From: Trueperaceae bacterium
GTDB lineage: Bacteria; Deinococcota; Deinococci; Deinococcales; Trueperaceae
NCBI GenBank assembly: GCA_011390455.1
Contig: JAABSI010000041.1
Coordinates: forward strand, 1-24,875
Direction of reading: 5' to 3'
Length of the DNA stretch: 24,875 bases
Both the position numbers and the translations under genes were made by a program. A model generated the notes under the pieces. It made no database searches and was not told where the DNA came from. It saw only the letters and a program-made list of their open reading frames with translations. Shown piece by piece: positions 6,747 through 13,845 of this stretch (its first letter is position 1; every line of letters starts with the position of its first letter).

Positions 6747-8009
6747 TCAGGCGACCGTCGCCGCCGAGTGCGGGGTCCGCAAGCGCAGCGCCACCGCGAC
6801 GGCGAGCGCGAGCGGCAGCGGCACGAGCAGCCAGAGCGCCGGTCCGTACCCTCCGAGCAGCGGCGCGCCCAGGGCGAGCAGTACGGGCCCGGCGCCGGCG
6901 CCGCCCGCCGAGAGCGTCTGCGCCGTCCCCTTGATGCCGCCGATCGCGGAGCGTCCGAACAGCCGCGCGAAGAGGCTCCCCGACACGACCCCCATCAAGC
7001 CCTGGGTGACGCCGAGCACCACGCCGTAGAGCACCAGCGTGGCGGGGCCGACGACGCTCGCGGCCGCCAGGCAGGCGGCCTGGAGCACGAGCATGGCCAC
7101 CACCGGCACGCGCGGGTCGAGGCGGTCGATCAGGGCGCCGGCGCCGACGTTCGTCGCGGCGACCACCAGCGCGAACGGGGCGAACACCGCCGCGGCCGCC
7201 GCTCGATCGATGCCGCGGGTCGCCATCAGGTCGAAGTGGTGGAAGATCAGGCCCGTGCCGAGCCCGCTCAAGAGCGCCACGCTGCCCGCCAGCAACCAGA
7301 AGGCCGCGGTGCGGCGCGCCTCGGCGGCGGTGAAGGTCGGTTCCTCGACGACCACGCGCACGCCGGGCGCGGCGCGGCCATCGGGCAGCTGCCCGAAGCG
7401 CTCCGGATGGCCTCGATAGAATCCCAGCCCCAGCGGCAGCACGATCGCCGCGATCAGGGCGCCGAGCAGCGCGTAGGCCGTTCGCCAGCCGTAGGCGCCG
7501 ATCAGCATCTCGATCAGCGGTGGGAAGCTCGCGGTCGCGACGGCCATCCCGATCCCGGTGAGGCCGACCGCCAACGCCCGGCGGCGGACGAACCAGACGT
7601 TGATCACGTGCAAGCTCACGAGCCCGAGCGCCCCCTGACCGAGGCCACGGAGGAACACGAAGCCGATCGCGAGTCCAACCAGGGTCGTCACCGTCGACAG
7701 ATATACGCACGCGAGCGCGAGCCCGGCGGCGATCCACCCGACCGCCAGCCGCGGCCCGCGGCGATCGATCGAGCGCCCCACCCAGGGGAGCGCGAGGGCG
7801 CCGGCGATGGTGCCGAGCGTGTACACGAGCGAGACGCTGGGGCGGCTCAAACCCAGGTCGTCGATGATCGGATCGAGGAAGACCGAGACGCCCACCGTCT
7901 GGGCCGGCGTCGTCATCATCAGCCCGAGCGTGCCCGCCAGGAGGACGACCCACCCGTAGTAGACGGGCGAGCGCTCGATGGTGCGGGAGCGGAGTGGGGC
8001 GTCGGGCAC
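6747..8009 (-). CDS. Major facilitator superfamily transporter, OFA/monocarboxylate-like
   Basis: A 420-residue inner-membrane protein with about 12 hydrophobic segments in two halves. The loop 2-3 signature is recognisable in GRSIDRRGPRLAVG at about residues 89-102. The N-terminal 'YYGWVVLLAGTLGLMMTTP' is typical of the OFA/oxalate-formate and monocarboxylate branch of the superfamily, so an organic anion is a reasonable substrate guess. A GTG at 8009 is chosen because TACCCT lies 6 nt upstream, the leaderless layout seen elsewhere in the window; an ATG 9 codons earlier (8036) is possible. It follows the SufR-like regulator by 45 nt on the same strand, but appears to have its own promoter. 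Confidence 0.87.
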   Translation of the reverse strand: MPDAPLRSRTIERSPVYYGWVVLLAGTLGLMMTTPAQTVGVSVFLDPIIDDLGLSRPSVSLVYTLGTIAGALALPWVGRSIDRRGPRLAVGWIAAGLALACVYLSTVTTLVGLAIGFVFLRGLGQGALGLVSLHVINVWFVRRRALAVGLTGIGMAVATASFPPLIEMLIGAYGWRTAYALLGALIAAIVLPLGLGFYRGHPERFGQLPDGRAAPGVRVVVEEPTFTAAEARRTAAFWLLAGSVALLSGLGTGLIFHHFDLMATRGIDRAAAAAVFAPFALVVAATNVGAGALIDRLDPRVPVVAMLVLQAACLAAASVVGPATLVLYGVVLGVTQGLMGVVSGSLFARLFGRSAIGGIKGTAQTLSAGGAGAGPVLLALGAPLLGGYGPALWLLVPLPLALAVAVALRLRTPHSAATVA

Positions 8010-8015
8010 GACGCG

Positions 8016-8021
8016 AGGGTA
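8016..8021 (-). promoter_or_regulatory. -10 element of the MFS gene
   Basis: TACCCT on the minus strand, followed by 6 nt (CGCGTC) and the GTG start. This is the same spacing as at the cyclo-ligase gene near 24755. No -35 was recognised. Confidence 0.4.
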
Positions 8022-8054
8022 CGCCACGGGCCGCATCGGCGGCGCCGCGTGCCG

Positions 8055-8687
8055 TCAGCGCGCGGTGTCCGCCGACCAGCCGCCGGTGAAGGTGCATGCC
8101 GCGAGGCCGTCGCGCTGGCACGACAAGCGTTCGGCCGGCAGATCGGTGGCCGCCTCCACCACCCGCGGGAGCAGTTCGCAGACGCCGGCCGCCTGGCAGC
8201 CGGCGTCGCGGTACACGCAGTTGTGCGCGACCAACGTCCAGCCGCCCGACTCGGCGGTGAGGGCCGGCAGCATGTCGCCGTACTCGAGGGCCTGGAGCAG
8301 CCGCCACAGCCGCTCTCGGGGCGGCAGCCGCAGCAGCTCGGCGCGCAGCGGCGTCGCCAACGCGTCCACCACCCCGCGCAGGAGCGGGTCCAGGATGCGT
8401 TGCTGGTCGGCGACCGCCAAGAGCGCCGCGAGCAGCTCGGGGTAGCGCTTGGGGAAGGCGTCCTCGGCCGCGAGCGTCAAGGCGTAGCGGCGGGCGGGTC
8501 GGCCGACCCCGCGGCGGCCGCCCCCGCGGTCGCGGTCCGGTTCGCTGGCGACGATCGCCGCGCGCTCCAACGCGAGGAGGTGGTGGCGCGTCGCGTTGGG
8601 GCTGAGCGACAAGGCCGCCGCCACCTCGGCGACGGACGACGGGCCCTGGCGTTTGAGGTGGCGAAGGACGCGGTCGCGGGTCTCCAT
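8055..8687 (-). CDS. Winged-helix regulator with cysteine cluster, SufR/DeoR-like
   Basis: A 210-residue cytoplasmic DNA-binding protein. Residues 1-70 form a winged helix (RDRVLRHLKRQGPSSVAEVA, then LSLSPNATRHHLLALE as the recognition helix, and a basic GGGRRGVGRPARRYALT wing). The GRPA.RY.LT wing is characteristic of the SufR family. The C-terminal part has C157 (HNC), C164, C170, C190 and C198, close to the spacing by which SufR-type proteins bind an Fe-S cluster. It therefore probably senses iron-sulfur status, redox or a thiol-reactive ligand. No suf genes are visible nearby; the neighbours are the MFS gene downstream and a DUF2892 gene transcribed divergently, which are the likely targets. 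The ATG at 8687 follows a weak GGTGGGA site. Confidence 0.8.
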   Translation of the reverse strand: METRDRVLRHLKRQGPSSVAEVAAALSLSPNATRHHLLALERAAIVASEPDRDRGGGRRGVGRPARRYALTLAAEDAFPKRYPELLAALLAVADQQRILDPLLRGVVDALATPLRAELLRLPPRERLWRLLQALEYGDMLPALTAESGGWTLVAHNCVYRDAGCQAAGVCELLPRVVEAATDLPAERLSCQRDGLAACTFTGGWSADTAR

Positions 8688-8708
8688 GGATTCCCACCAT
8701 TCGTACCA

Positions 8709-8737
8709 TGGACATGGTGAGAACCGGGCCCTACACT
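8709..8737 (+). promoter_or_regulatory. Promoter of the DUF2892 gene
   Basis: TGGACA (8709-8714), 17-bp spacer, TACACT (8732-8737); a near-consensus housekeeping promoter. A strong AGGAGGTGG ribosome site (8745-8753) follows. The promoter lies within the 69-bp divergent gap to the SufR-like regulator, so that protein could control it. Confidence 0.65.
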
Positions 8738-8756
8738 CGGTGTCAGGAGGTGGACC

Positions 8757-8969
8757 ATGGTCCGCAACGAAGGAACCGTCGATCGCATCGTCCGCGTGGT
8801 GCTGGGGGTCGTGCTCGTCGCCGCATGGGCCTTCGGCTGGCTCGCGGGCACCCTCGCCGTGGTGTTGGGCGTGCTCGGCATCGTGCTCGTCGTCACCGGC
8901 GCGATCGGATTCTGCGGCGTGTACAAGGTGTTCGGCATCTCGACGTGCCCCGTGCCCGCCAAGCGTTGA
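8757..8969 (+). CDS. Small DUF2892 (YgaP-type) inner-membrane protein
   Basis: A 70-residue protein. It starts MVRNEGTVDRIVRVVLGVVL, matching the family's N-terminal N-x-G-x-x-D-R motif, followed by two hydrophobic helices (about 11-30 and 32-52). A conserved cysteine is found in 'GAIGFCGVYKVFGISTCP'. DUF2892 is the membrane anchor of YgaP-type rhodanese proteins and often occurs alone beside sulfur- or redox-responsive regulators. Here it stands opposite the cysteine-containing SufR-like regulator, so a role in sulfur or redox handling is plausible but unproven. An AGGAGGTGG site 3 nt before the ATG sets the start. Confidence 0.88.
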   Translation: MVRNEGTVDRIVRVVLGVVLVAAWAFGWLAGTLAVVLGVLGIVLVVTGAIGFCGVYKVFGISTCPVPAKR

Positions 8970-9008
8970 CGCCGCGCGCCGCCTGAGGCGGCCCTCGCAC
9001 GCCCTCGT

Positions 9009-9035
9009 CGCCCCCCGGTCCCGCACCGGGGGGCG
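9009..9035 (+). terminator. 11-bp GC hairpin after the DUF2892 gene
   Basis: CGCCCCCCGGT (9009-9019) and ACCGGGGGGCG (9025-9035) pair perfectly over a 5-nt loop, 40 nt after the stop. Only two Ts follow (CTTCGG). Confidence 0.6.
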
Positions 9036-9107
9036 CTTCGGTATGGTGGAGCGCCGGTAGCATCGCCCCACGCCCCTCACCGCTCTCACCGCTGCGAAGG
9101 AGCCACC

Positions 9108-10196
9108 ATGCCGCGCCGTGGTTCGACCCTGATCCTCACCGCCGCCCTCGTGCTCGGAGCCGCCGGCTTCGGCACCGCCCCTGCCCAGTCCTCGTGGACC
9201 TGCCCGGACGGCTTCGCCGGCCAGACGCTCTCGGTCTACAACTGGACCACGTACATCGCCGAGAACACGATCGCCGACTTCGAGGCGGCCTGCGGCGTCC
9301 GCGTGATCTACGACACCTACCCCACCGACGGCGACATGCTCGCCCGCATGCGCCAGGGCAACCCGGGGTACGACGTGGTCGTGCCCTCGGACGTCATCGT
9401 GCCCCTGATGATCGAGGAGGGGCTGGCGGTCGAGCTCGACCACGATCGGCTGCCGAACCTCGCCAACATCGGCCCGACCTTCCTGAACCTCGACTTCGAC
9501 CCCGGCAACGTCTACTCGCTGCCCTACCAGTGGGGCACCATCGGCATCGGCTACGACGTCGAGGCGGTCGGGTACGAGATCACCAGTTGGCGGCAGATGT
9601 TCGAGTACGACGGTCCGGTGAGTTGGCTCGAGGACGTGCGGCCCATGTTCGGCGTCGTGCTCTCGATGCTCGGCCATGACCCGAACACCGGCGACCCCGA
9701 GCTGATCGACGAGGCCAAGGACTACCTGATCGCCAACGGCGGCAACGTCGTGTACATCAACCAGGACGACGGGCAGGAGATCCTGCTGCGGGGCGAGGCG
9801 CACATCGTCGTCGAGTACTCGGGCGACCTGTTCCAGATCATGGACGAGTGCGAGTGCGACCGCTACGCGTACGTGATCCCCGAAGAAGGGGCGAACTACT
9901 GGGTCGACAACCTGGTCATCCCCACCGGGGCGAGCAACCCCGAGTTGGCCCACGTCTTCCTCGACTACCTCATGGACCCCCAGGTCGCGGCCGACATCGC
10001 GAACTACACCGCGTACGGCAGCCCGAACCGCGCCGCGATCGCGGCCGGCCTGATCGACGACGAACTGCTCGACGACCCGGGCATCTATCCGAGCGCCGAG
10101 ACCGAGGCGCGGCTCTTCCGCGTGGTCCAAGACGGCGAGCTCGAGCAGCTCTACAACGACGCCTGGGACGAGGTGAAGATCTTCGTCGGGCGGTGA
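9108..10196 (+). CDS. potD: Polyamine ABC transporter substrate-binding protein (PotD/PotF family)
   Basis: A 362-residue exported protein. A Sec signal peptide is visible (MPRRGS, hydrophobic stretch, cleavage near APAQS at about residue 27); there is no lipobox cysteine. The mature protein begins with the family pattern LSVYNWTTYIAENTIADFE, followed by GVRVIYDTYPTDGDMLARM and YDVVVPSDVIVPLMIEEG. Later motifs SLPYQWGTIGIGYD and 'YSGD' match the polyamine-binding cleft region of PotD/PotF. It captures spermidine, putrescine or a related cationic amine outside the inner membrane for PotABC. GAAGGAG lies 6 nt before the ATG, and TAGCAT at 9058-9063 is a possible -10. It is followed by potA after a 34-nt gap; the permease genes lie about 3.6 kb downstream on the other strand. 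Confidence 0.92.
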   Translation: MPRRGSTLILTAALVLGAAGFGTAPAQSSWTCPDGFAGQTLSVYNWTTYIAENTIADFEAACGVRVIYDTYPTDGDMLARMRQGNPGYDVVVPSDVIVPLMIEEGLAVELDHDRLPNLANIGPTFLNLDFDPGNVYSLPYQWGTIGIGYDVEAVGYEITSWRQMFEYDGPVSWLEDVRPMFGVVLSMLGHDPNTGDPELIDEAKDYLIANGGNVVYINQDDGQEILLRGEAHIVVEYSGDLFQIMDECECDRYAYVIPEEGANYWVDNLVIPTGASNPELAHVFLDYLMDPQVAADIANYTAYGSPNRAAIAAGLIDDELLDDPGIYPSAETEARLFRVVQDGELEQLYNDAWDEVKIFVGR

Positions 10197-10214
10197 GTCC
10201 GGCCCCGTGGACGG

Positions 10215-10220
10215 TAGACT
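10215..10220 (+). promoter_or_regulatory. Possible internal promoter of potA
   Basis: TAGACT in the short potD-potA gap, ending 10 nt before the GTG at 10231. The same hexamer lies 8 nt before the MFS gene at 22630. It may let potA and the downstream genes be transcribed without potD. Confidence 0.35.
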
Positions 10221-10230
10221 CGGCGCCAAC

Positions 10231-11349
10231 GTGAGCACCGCCGCCGTCGAGGTCCGCAACCTGGTGAAGGAGTTCGAAGGCGGCGCGGGCCGAACGGTCC
10301 GCGCCGTCGACGACGTCTCGCTCACCATCGGCGAGGGGGAGTTCTTCGCGATGCTGGGCCCGTCGGGGTGCGGCAAGACGACCACCCTGCGGGTGATCGC
10401 CGGCTTCGAGGACCCGACCGGTGGCGAGGTGCTGCTGCGGGGCCGCCCGGTCCTGGGCGTGCCGCCGTTCCACCGTCCGGTGAACACGGTGTTCCAGGAC
10501 TACGCCCTGTTCCCGCACATGAGCGTCCTGCAGAACGTCACCTTCGGGTTGCGCATGGCGCGGGTGGCGCCCGCGGAGGCGCGCCGCCGAGCGCTCGAGG
10601 CGCTCGAGATGGTGCACCTCCCCGACGCGGGCGACCGCCGCCCGGGGCAGCTGTCGGGCGGCATGAAGCAGCGCGTGGCGCTCGCGCGGGCGCTCGTGAA
10701 CCGGCCCGCGGTGCTCCTGCTCGACGAGCCGCTCGGCGCGCTCGACCTCAAGCTCCGCAAGGCGATGCAGGACGAGCTCAAGCAGCTGCAGCAGCGCGTC
10801 GGCATCACCTTCGTGTACGTCACGCACGACCAGGAGGAGGCACTCACGATGGCCGACCGGATCGCGGTGATGTCGGCGGGCCGTGCGCTGCAGATCGGGA
10901 CCCCCGACGCCGTGTACGAACGCCCGTCGAGCCGCTTCGTCGCCGACTTCATCGGCGAGACGAACTTCCTCGAGGGCACCCTCGATGCGCGCCACGGCGA
11001 CCGGGGCGTGGTGCGGCTCGCCGGCGGCGCCACCGTCGAGGCGGCGCTGCGCGACCCGGGCGCCCTGGTCGGGCATCCGGTGGCGGTGGCGGTGCGGCCC
11101 GAGAAGATCGGTCTGGCGGTCGGTCCCGCCGGTCCGGTCGGCGACGGCACCGTGGCGCTCGTCGGCGAGGTCGTCGACGTCCAGTACATCGGCACCGACA
11201 CCCGCTACCGGGTGCGGCTGCGCGGCGCCGGCGAGGCGCCGGTCGTCGTGCGCGTCCAGAACCGCCAAGCCGGGTACGACGCGATGTGGGCGCGCGGCAC
11301 CGAGGTCGTCGCGACCTGGAGCCGCGACCACGCGTCGGTGCTCGCATGA
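10231..11349 (+). CDS. potA: Polyamine ABC transporter ATP-binding protein
   Basis: A 372-residue cytoplasmic ATPase that energises polyamine import. Walker A GPSGCGKTT (K49), Q-loop (FQDYALFPHM), ABC signature LSGGMKQRVALARAL (about 141-155), Walker B LLLLDEPLGALD, and the H-loop VTHDQEEA are all intact. The C-terminal 120 residues form the TOBE domain typical of PotA/FbpC-type ATPases (VAVRPEKIGL). A GTG at 10231 is taken as start; an earlier in-frame GTG at 10207 would add 8 residues. The TGA overlaps the ATG of the C45-type hydrolase (ATGA), so the two are translationally coupled. Confidence 0.93.
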   Translation: MSTAAVEVRNLVKEFEGGAGRTVRAVDDVSLTIGEGEFFAMLGPSGCGKTTTLRVIAGFEDPTGGEVLLRGRPVLGVPPFHRPVNTVFQDYALFPHMSVLQNVTFGLRMARVAPAEARRRALEALEMVHLPDAGDRRPGQLSGGMKQRVALARALVNRPAVLLLDEPLGALDLKLRKAMQDELKQLQQRVGITFVYVTHDQEEALTMADRIAVMSAGRALQIGTPDAVYERPSSRFVADFIGETNFLEGTLDARHGDRGVVRLAGGATVEAALRDPGALVGHPVAVAVRPEKIGLAVGPAGPVGDGTVALVGEVVDVQYIGTDTRYRVRLRGAGEAPVVVRVQNRQAGYDAMWARGTEVVATWSRDHASVLA

Positions 11350-12440
11350 ACCTCCCCATCCTGGACGTCGCCGGCACCCCCGCCCAGATGGGGGCCGCCC
11401 ACGGGGCCTTCGCCCGCACCCAGCTGCGCGCCTTCGCCGCGGAGCGGGTGCATCTCGCCGGCTCGCCCGTGTGGACCGGACGCAGCCTCACGCGCGACCA
11501 GGTGCTCGCCCTGGGCGAGGCGAGCCTCGCGGCGCACCGCGCCTACGCGCCCGACCTCGCCGCGGAGCTCGACGCCATGGCCGAGGCGGCGGGGCTCACG
11601 GCGGCCGAGGTCGTGATCGTCAACGGCTTCACCGACTTCGTCGACGCCGTGTACGCCGTCGGCCCTGGAGAGCGCGTCCGCGCACCGGCGCCGGAGGAGG
11701 CGATGGACTGCACCGCCTTCCTGGTGCCGGGCGGCCGCGCCGCCGACGGGCGCGCGCTCTTCGGCCAGACCTGGGACATGCACGAGACCGCCGCCGAGCA
11801 CGTGATCGTGCTGCGCGGCGCGCCGACCGACGCCTCCGCGTTCGTGGCGTTCACGTCGGTCGGGTGCGTCGGCATGATCGGCATGAACGAGCACGGCCTG
11901 GTCGTGGGGATCAACAACCTCACGGCCGGCGACGGCGCGGTGGGGGTCACCTGGCCGTTCGTGGTCCGCAAGGCGCTCCAGGAGCGCGACCTCGAGGGTG
12001 CCCTGCGCTGCATCCGCGACGCGCGGCTCGCGGGCGCCCACAACTACCAGGTGCTCGACGCGGCCGGCCGCGGTGCGAACGTCGAGGCCACCACCACCCG
12101 GACCGTGGTCACGGAGCTCGCGGACCGGGCCTTGGTGCACACGAACCACTGCGTCGCCCCCGCCACCCGCGCGGTCGAGCGCGAGCGCGACCCCGCGGCC
12201 GTCGCGAGCAGCGCCCGCCGTTTGGTGCGCGGCGCCGACCTGCTGGACCGCGCCGGCCTCGGCCCCGAAGACCTGATGGCGGTCACCCGCGACGACGAGG
12301 CGATCTGCTACCGGGGCGTGCCGCCGCGCTACGTGGCGACCTGCGGCGCCGTCGTCGCCCGCCCGGCGGACCGCGCCTTCTGGGCGGTGCGCGGGCTCCC
12401 GAGCGAGCACCCGTTCGTCCTGGTGCCGCTCCCGGCGTGA
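11346..12440 (+). CDS. C45-type Ntn hydrolase (acyltransferase/amidase-like)
   Basis: A 364-residue protein of the peptidase C45 / acyl-CoA:6-aminopenicillanate acyltransferase-like family. The probable nucleophile is C122 in EEAMDCTAFLVPGG. Downstream come GQTWDMHE (about 140-147), FTSVGCVGMIGMNEHGLVVGINNL and 'NYQVLDAAG', in the order expected for the family, and a C-terminal HTNHC motif. These enzymes cleave or transfer amide-linked acyl groups after self-processing to expose the cysteine. No signal peptide is seen. Its position between potA (ATGA overlap) and a GNAT gene (GTGA overlap) suggests it acts on the imported substrate, for example deacylating an N-acyl polyamine; this is inference. 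Family membership is firm, substrate unknown. Confidence 0.85.
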   Translation: MNLPILDVAGTPAQMGAAHGAFARTQLRAFAAERVHLAGSPVWTGRSLTRDQVLALGEASLAAHRAYAPDLAAELDAMAEAAGLTAAEVVIVNGFTDFVDAVYAVGPGERVRAPAPEEAMDCTAFLVPGGRAADGRALFGQTWDMHETAAEHVIVLRGAPTDASAFVAFTSVGCVGMIGMNEHGLVVGINNLTAGDGAVGVTWPFVVRKALQERDLEGALRCIRDARLAGAHNYQVLDAAGRGANVEATTTRTVVTELADRALVHTNHCVAPATRAVERERDPAAVASSARRLVRGADLLDRAGLGPEDLMAVTRDDEAICYRGVPPRYVATCGAVVARPADRAFWAVRGLPSEHPFVLVPLPA

Positions 12441-13126
12441 ACGCCGCGGACGGGGTGGTGATCGCTCCGTCGGAACCCTGGCAGGCCCCCCACCTCGAGG
12501 CGCTCCAGGTGCGCTGCTTCCCCACCCTGGGGGCGCAGGAGCTGATGCGCGCCGAGCACTTCCTGCACCACCTCGAGGTGTTCCCCGAGGCCGACCTGGT
12601 CGCGGTGGCGCACGTCGGTCGCGACGGAGCGCCGCTGGCCGAGCCCCAGGTGGTCGGGCTCGGTTCGGGCTTCTTCGTCGACTTCGACTTCGACCGGCCG
12701 GGGCACACCTTCCGCGAGCTCATCGACGGCGGCTGGTACGGCCGGCACGATCCGAACGGCGCTTGGTACTACGGCGCGGACGTCTCGGTCGACCCGGCGT
12801 GGCGTGGCCTCGGCCTCGGGCGGCGGCTCTACGACGCCCGCAAGGACCTGGTGCGGCGCTTCGGCAAGCGCGGCATCGTCGCCGGCGGCGTGCTCCCCGG
12901 GTTCGCGCGCCACAAGCACGCGATGACCGCCGCGGCGTACGTCGCCAAGGTCGTCGCCGGCGAGCTCACCGATCCGACGCTCACCATGCAGCTGCGCAAC
13001 GGGTTCGAGGTCGTGGGGGTGCTCCAGGGGTACCTGGAGGACTCGGCCGCCGACGACTGGGCCGCCTTGATCGTCTGGCGCGACCCGGGGTTCCGAGCCG
13101 CGGATCGGGGACTTCGTGCACCTTGA
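12437..13126 (+). CDS. GNAT N-acetyltransferase, first paralogue
   Basis: A 229-residue cytoplasmic protein. The acetyl-CoA-binding motif A is VSVDPAWRGLGLGRRLYDAR at about residues 116-135. The segment GGVLPGFARHKHAM and the C-terminal 'VVAGELTDPTLTMQLRNGF' recur almost unchanged in the GNAT encoded at 16027-17013 (VVAGELTDPTVTMQL). The layout resembles the N-terminal GNAT domain of bifunctional GNAT/nitrilase proteins, here without the nitrilase. The GTG at 12437 overlaps the C45 gene's stop. It ends the potD-potA-C45-GNAT operon. Acetylation of a polyamine or its breakdown product is the natural guess from context. Confidence 0.83.
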   Translation: MNAADGVVIAPSEPWQAPHLEALQVRCFPTLGAQELMRAEHFLHHLEVFPEADLVAVAHVGRDGAPLAEPQVVGLGSGFFVDFDFDRPGHTFRELIDGGWYGRHDPNGAWYYGADVSVDPAWRGLGLGRRLYDARKDLVRRFGKRGIVAGGVLPGFARHKHAMTAAAYVAKVVAGELTDPTLTMQLRNGFEVVGVLQGYLEDSAADDWAALIVWRDPGFRAADRGLRAP

Positions 13127-13207
13127 CGTCGAAACCGATGATGCGTGCGGAACGCGCTTCGCGGGCTGCGCCCGGTGCGTCGGACGACCAATAGTTGCAT
13201 GAACGCT

Positions 13208-13222
13208 GCACGGCAGCCGTGC
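13208..13222. promoter_or_regulatory. Short perfect palindrome GCACGGCAGCCGTGC
   Basis: Seven-base arms around a central A, 81 nt after the GNAT stop and upstream of the marR operator. It could be a weak transcription end for the upstream operon (6-bp stem, 3-nt loop) or a protein site. Confidence 0.3.
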
Positions 13223-13254
13223 CGGTTCGACCGCTCCTTCTCGCATGGCGAGAC

Positions 13255-13289
13255 GGGGGTGTGTATCCGATCATCGGATACACACCCCC
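13255..13289. promoter_or_regulatory. Perfect 35-bp palindromic operator upstream of marR
   Basis: The arm GGGGGTGTGTATCCGAT (13255-13271) and its exact reverse complement (13273-13289) flank a single central C. It ends 17 bp before the -10 hexamer of marR, covering the -35 region, the expected place for an autorepressor site. A partial match lies upstream of potB. Confidence 0.85.
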
Positions 13290-13306
13290 TTACCCCGAGC
13301 GGGGTG

Positions 13307-13312
13307 TACTCT
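13307..13312 (+). promoter_or_regulatory. -10 element of marR
   Basis: TACTCT, 9 nt before the ATG. AGGAG lies between them, so initiation would depend on exactly where the RNA starts. GGGGTGTACTC (13301-13311) repeats part of the operator arm. Confidence 0.5.
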
Positions 13313-13321
13313 GCAGGAGTT

Positions 13322-13759
13322 ATGGCTGCCACCACGGATCTGCTGGAGCTCTTCCGCGTCGTCCTCCAATCGGCTCGCGACACCGATCGGCTGCTCAACG
13401 AGTGGCTCGACGAGGACGCCAACATGACGATGCAGGACCTGTCGGTCCTGCACGCCATCGACGTGGGGGTCGCGTACCCCACCGAGATCGCCGCGCGCCT
13501 CAACCAGGCCTCGCCCACCGTCTCGCACGTGATCAGCCGGCTCGTCTCGCGCGGCTTCATCGAGCGCGAGCGCGCGGACGACGACGGACGCAAGCGCCGG
13601 CTCACGCTCACCGAGAGCGGGGCGGCCATGCTCGAGCGCTGCAAGACCGTGATCGGCCGCGGCCTCGAGGACGGTCGCTACAAGCTCACCGACAAGGACG
13701 TCGCGCGCACCCAGAAAGCGCTCGAGAAGTACCTGAAGATCATGCGCTTCGGCGCCTGA
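13322..13759 (+). CDS. MarR-family transcriptional regulator
   Basis: A 145-residue dimeric winged-helix regulator of normal length. The core reads PTEIAARLNQASPTVSHVIS (recognition helix about residues 58-77), then RLVSRGFIERERADDDGRKR (wing with the conserved D-x-R-x-x) and LTLTESGAAML. MarR proteins usually repress their own promoter and adjacent genes and release DNA on binding a small ligand. The 35-bp palindrome in its promoter and a related site before potB indicate it controls itself and the transporter. ATG at 13322 is chosen because the hexamer/AGGAG spacing and the family's N-terminus fit. It lies between the two halves of the polyamine cluster and converges on potC. Confidence 0.92.
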   Translation: MAATTDLLELFRVVLQSARDTDRLLNEWLDEDANMTMQDLSVLHAIDVGVAYPTEIAARLNQASPTVSHVISRLVSRGFIERERADDDGRKRRLTLTESGAAMLERCKTVIGRGLEDGRYKLTDKDVARTQKALEKYLKIMRFGA

Positions 13760-13780
13760 CGCCACCGCACCGCCATGATC

Positions 13781-13807
13781 GCCGCCCCGGCCGCTGGTCG
13801 GGGCGGC
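13781..13807. terminator. Bidirectional terminator hairpin between marR and potC
   Basis: GCCGCCCCG (13781-13789) pairs perfectly with CGGGGCGGC (13799-13807) over a 9-nt loop in the 86-bp convergent gap. No T tract on either side. Confidence 0.6.
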
Positions 13808-13845
13808 GTCGTCGTTCGGGCCCGGACCCGGCGGTCGCGCCCGCT

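Noticed and set aside
6399..8720. Long plus-strand frame across the structured region and the MFS gene
   Set aside because: It covers the clear minus-strand MFS and regulator genes and is low-complexity (Gln/Arg/Gly-rich); a shadow frame.
13123..13128. TTGACG as -35 of a promoter near the GNAT1 stop
   Set aside because: No -10-like hexamer lies 16-18 bp downstream, and the marR promoter has a better placed -10 at 13307.
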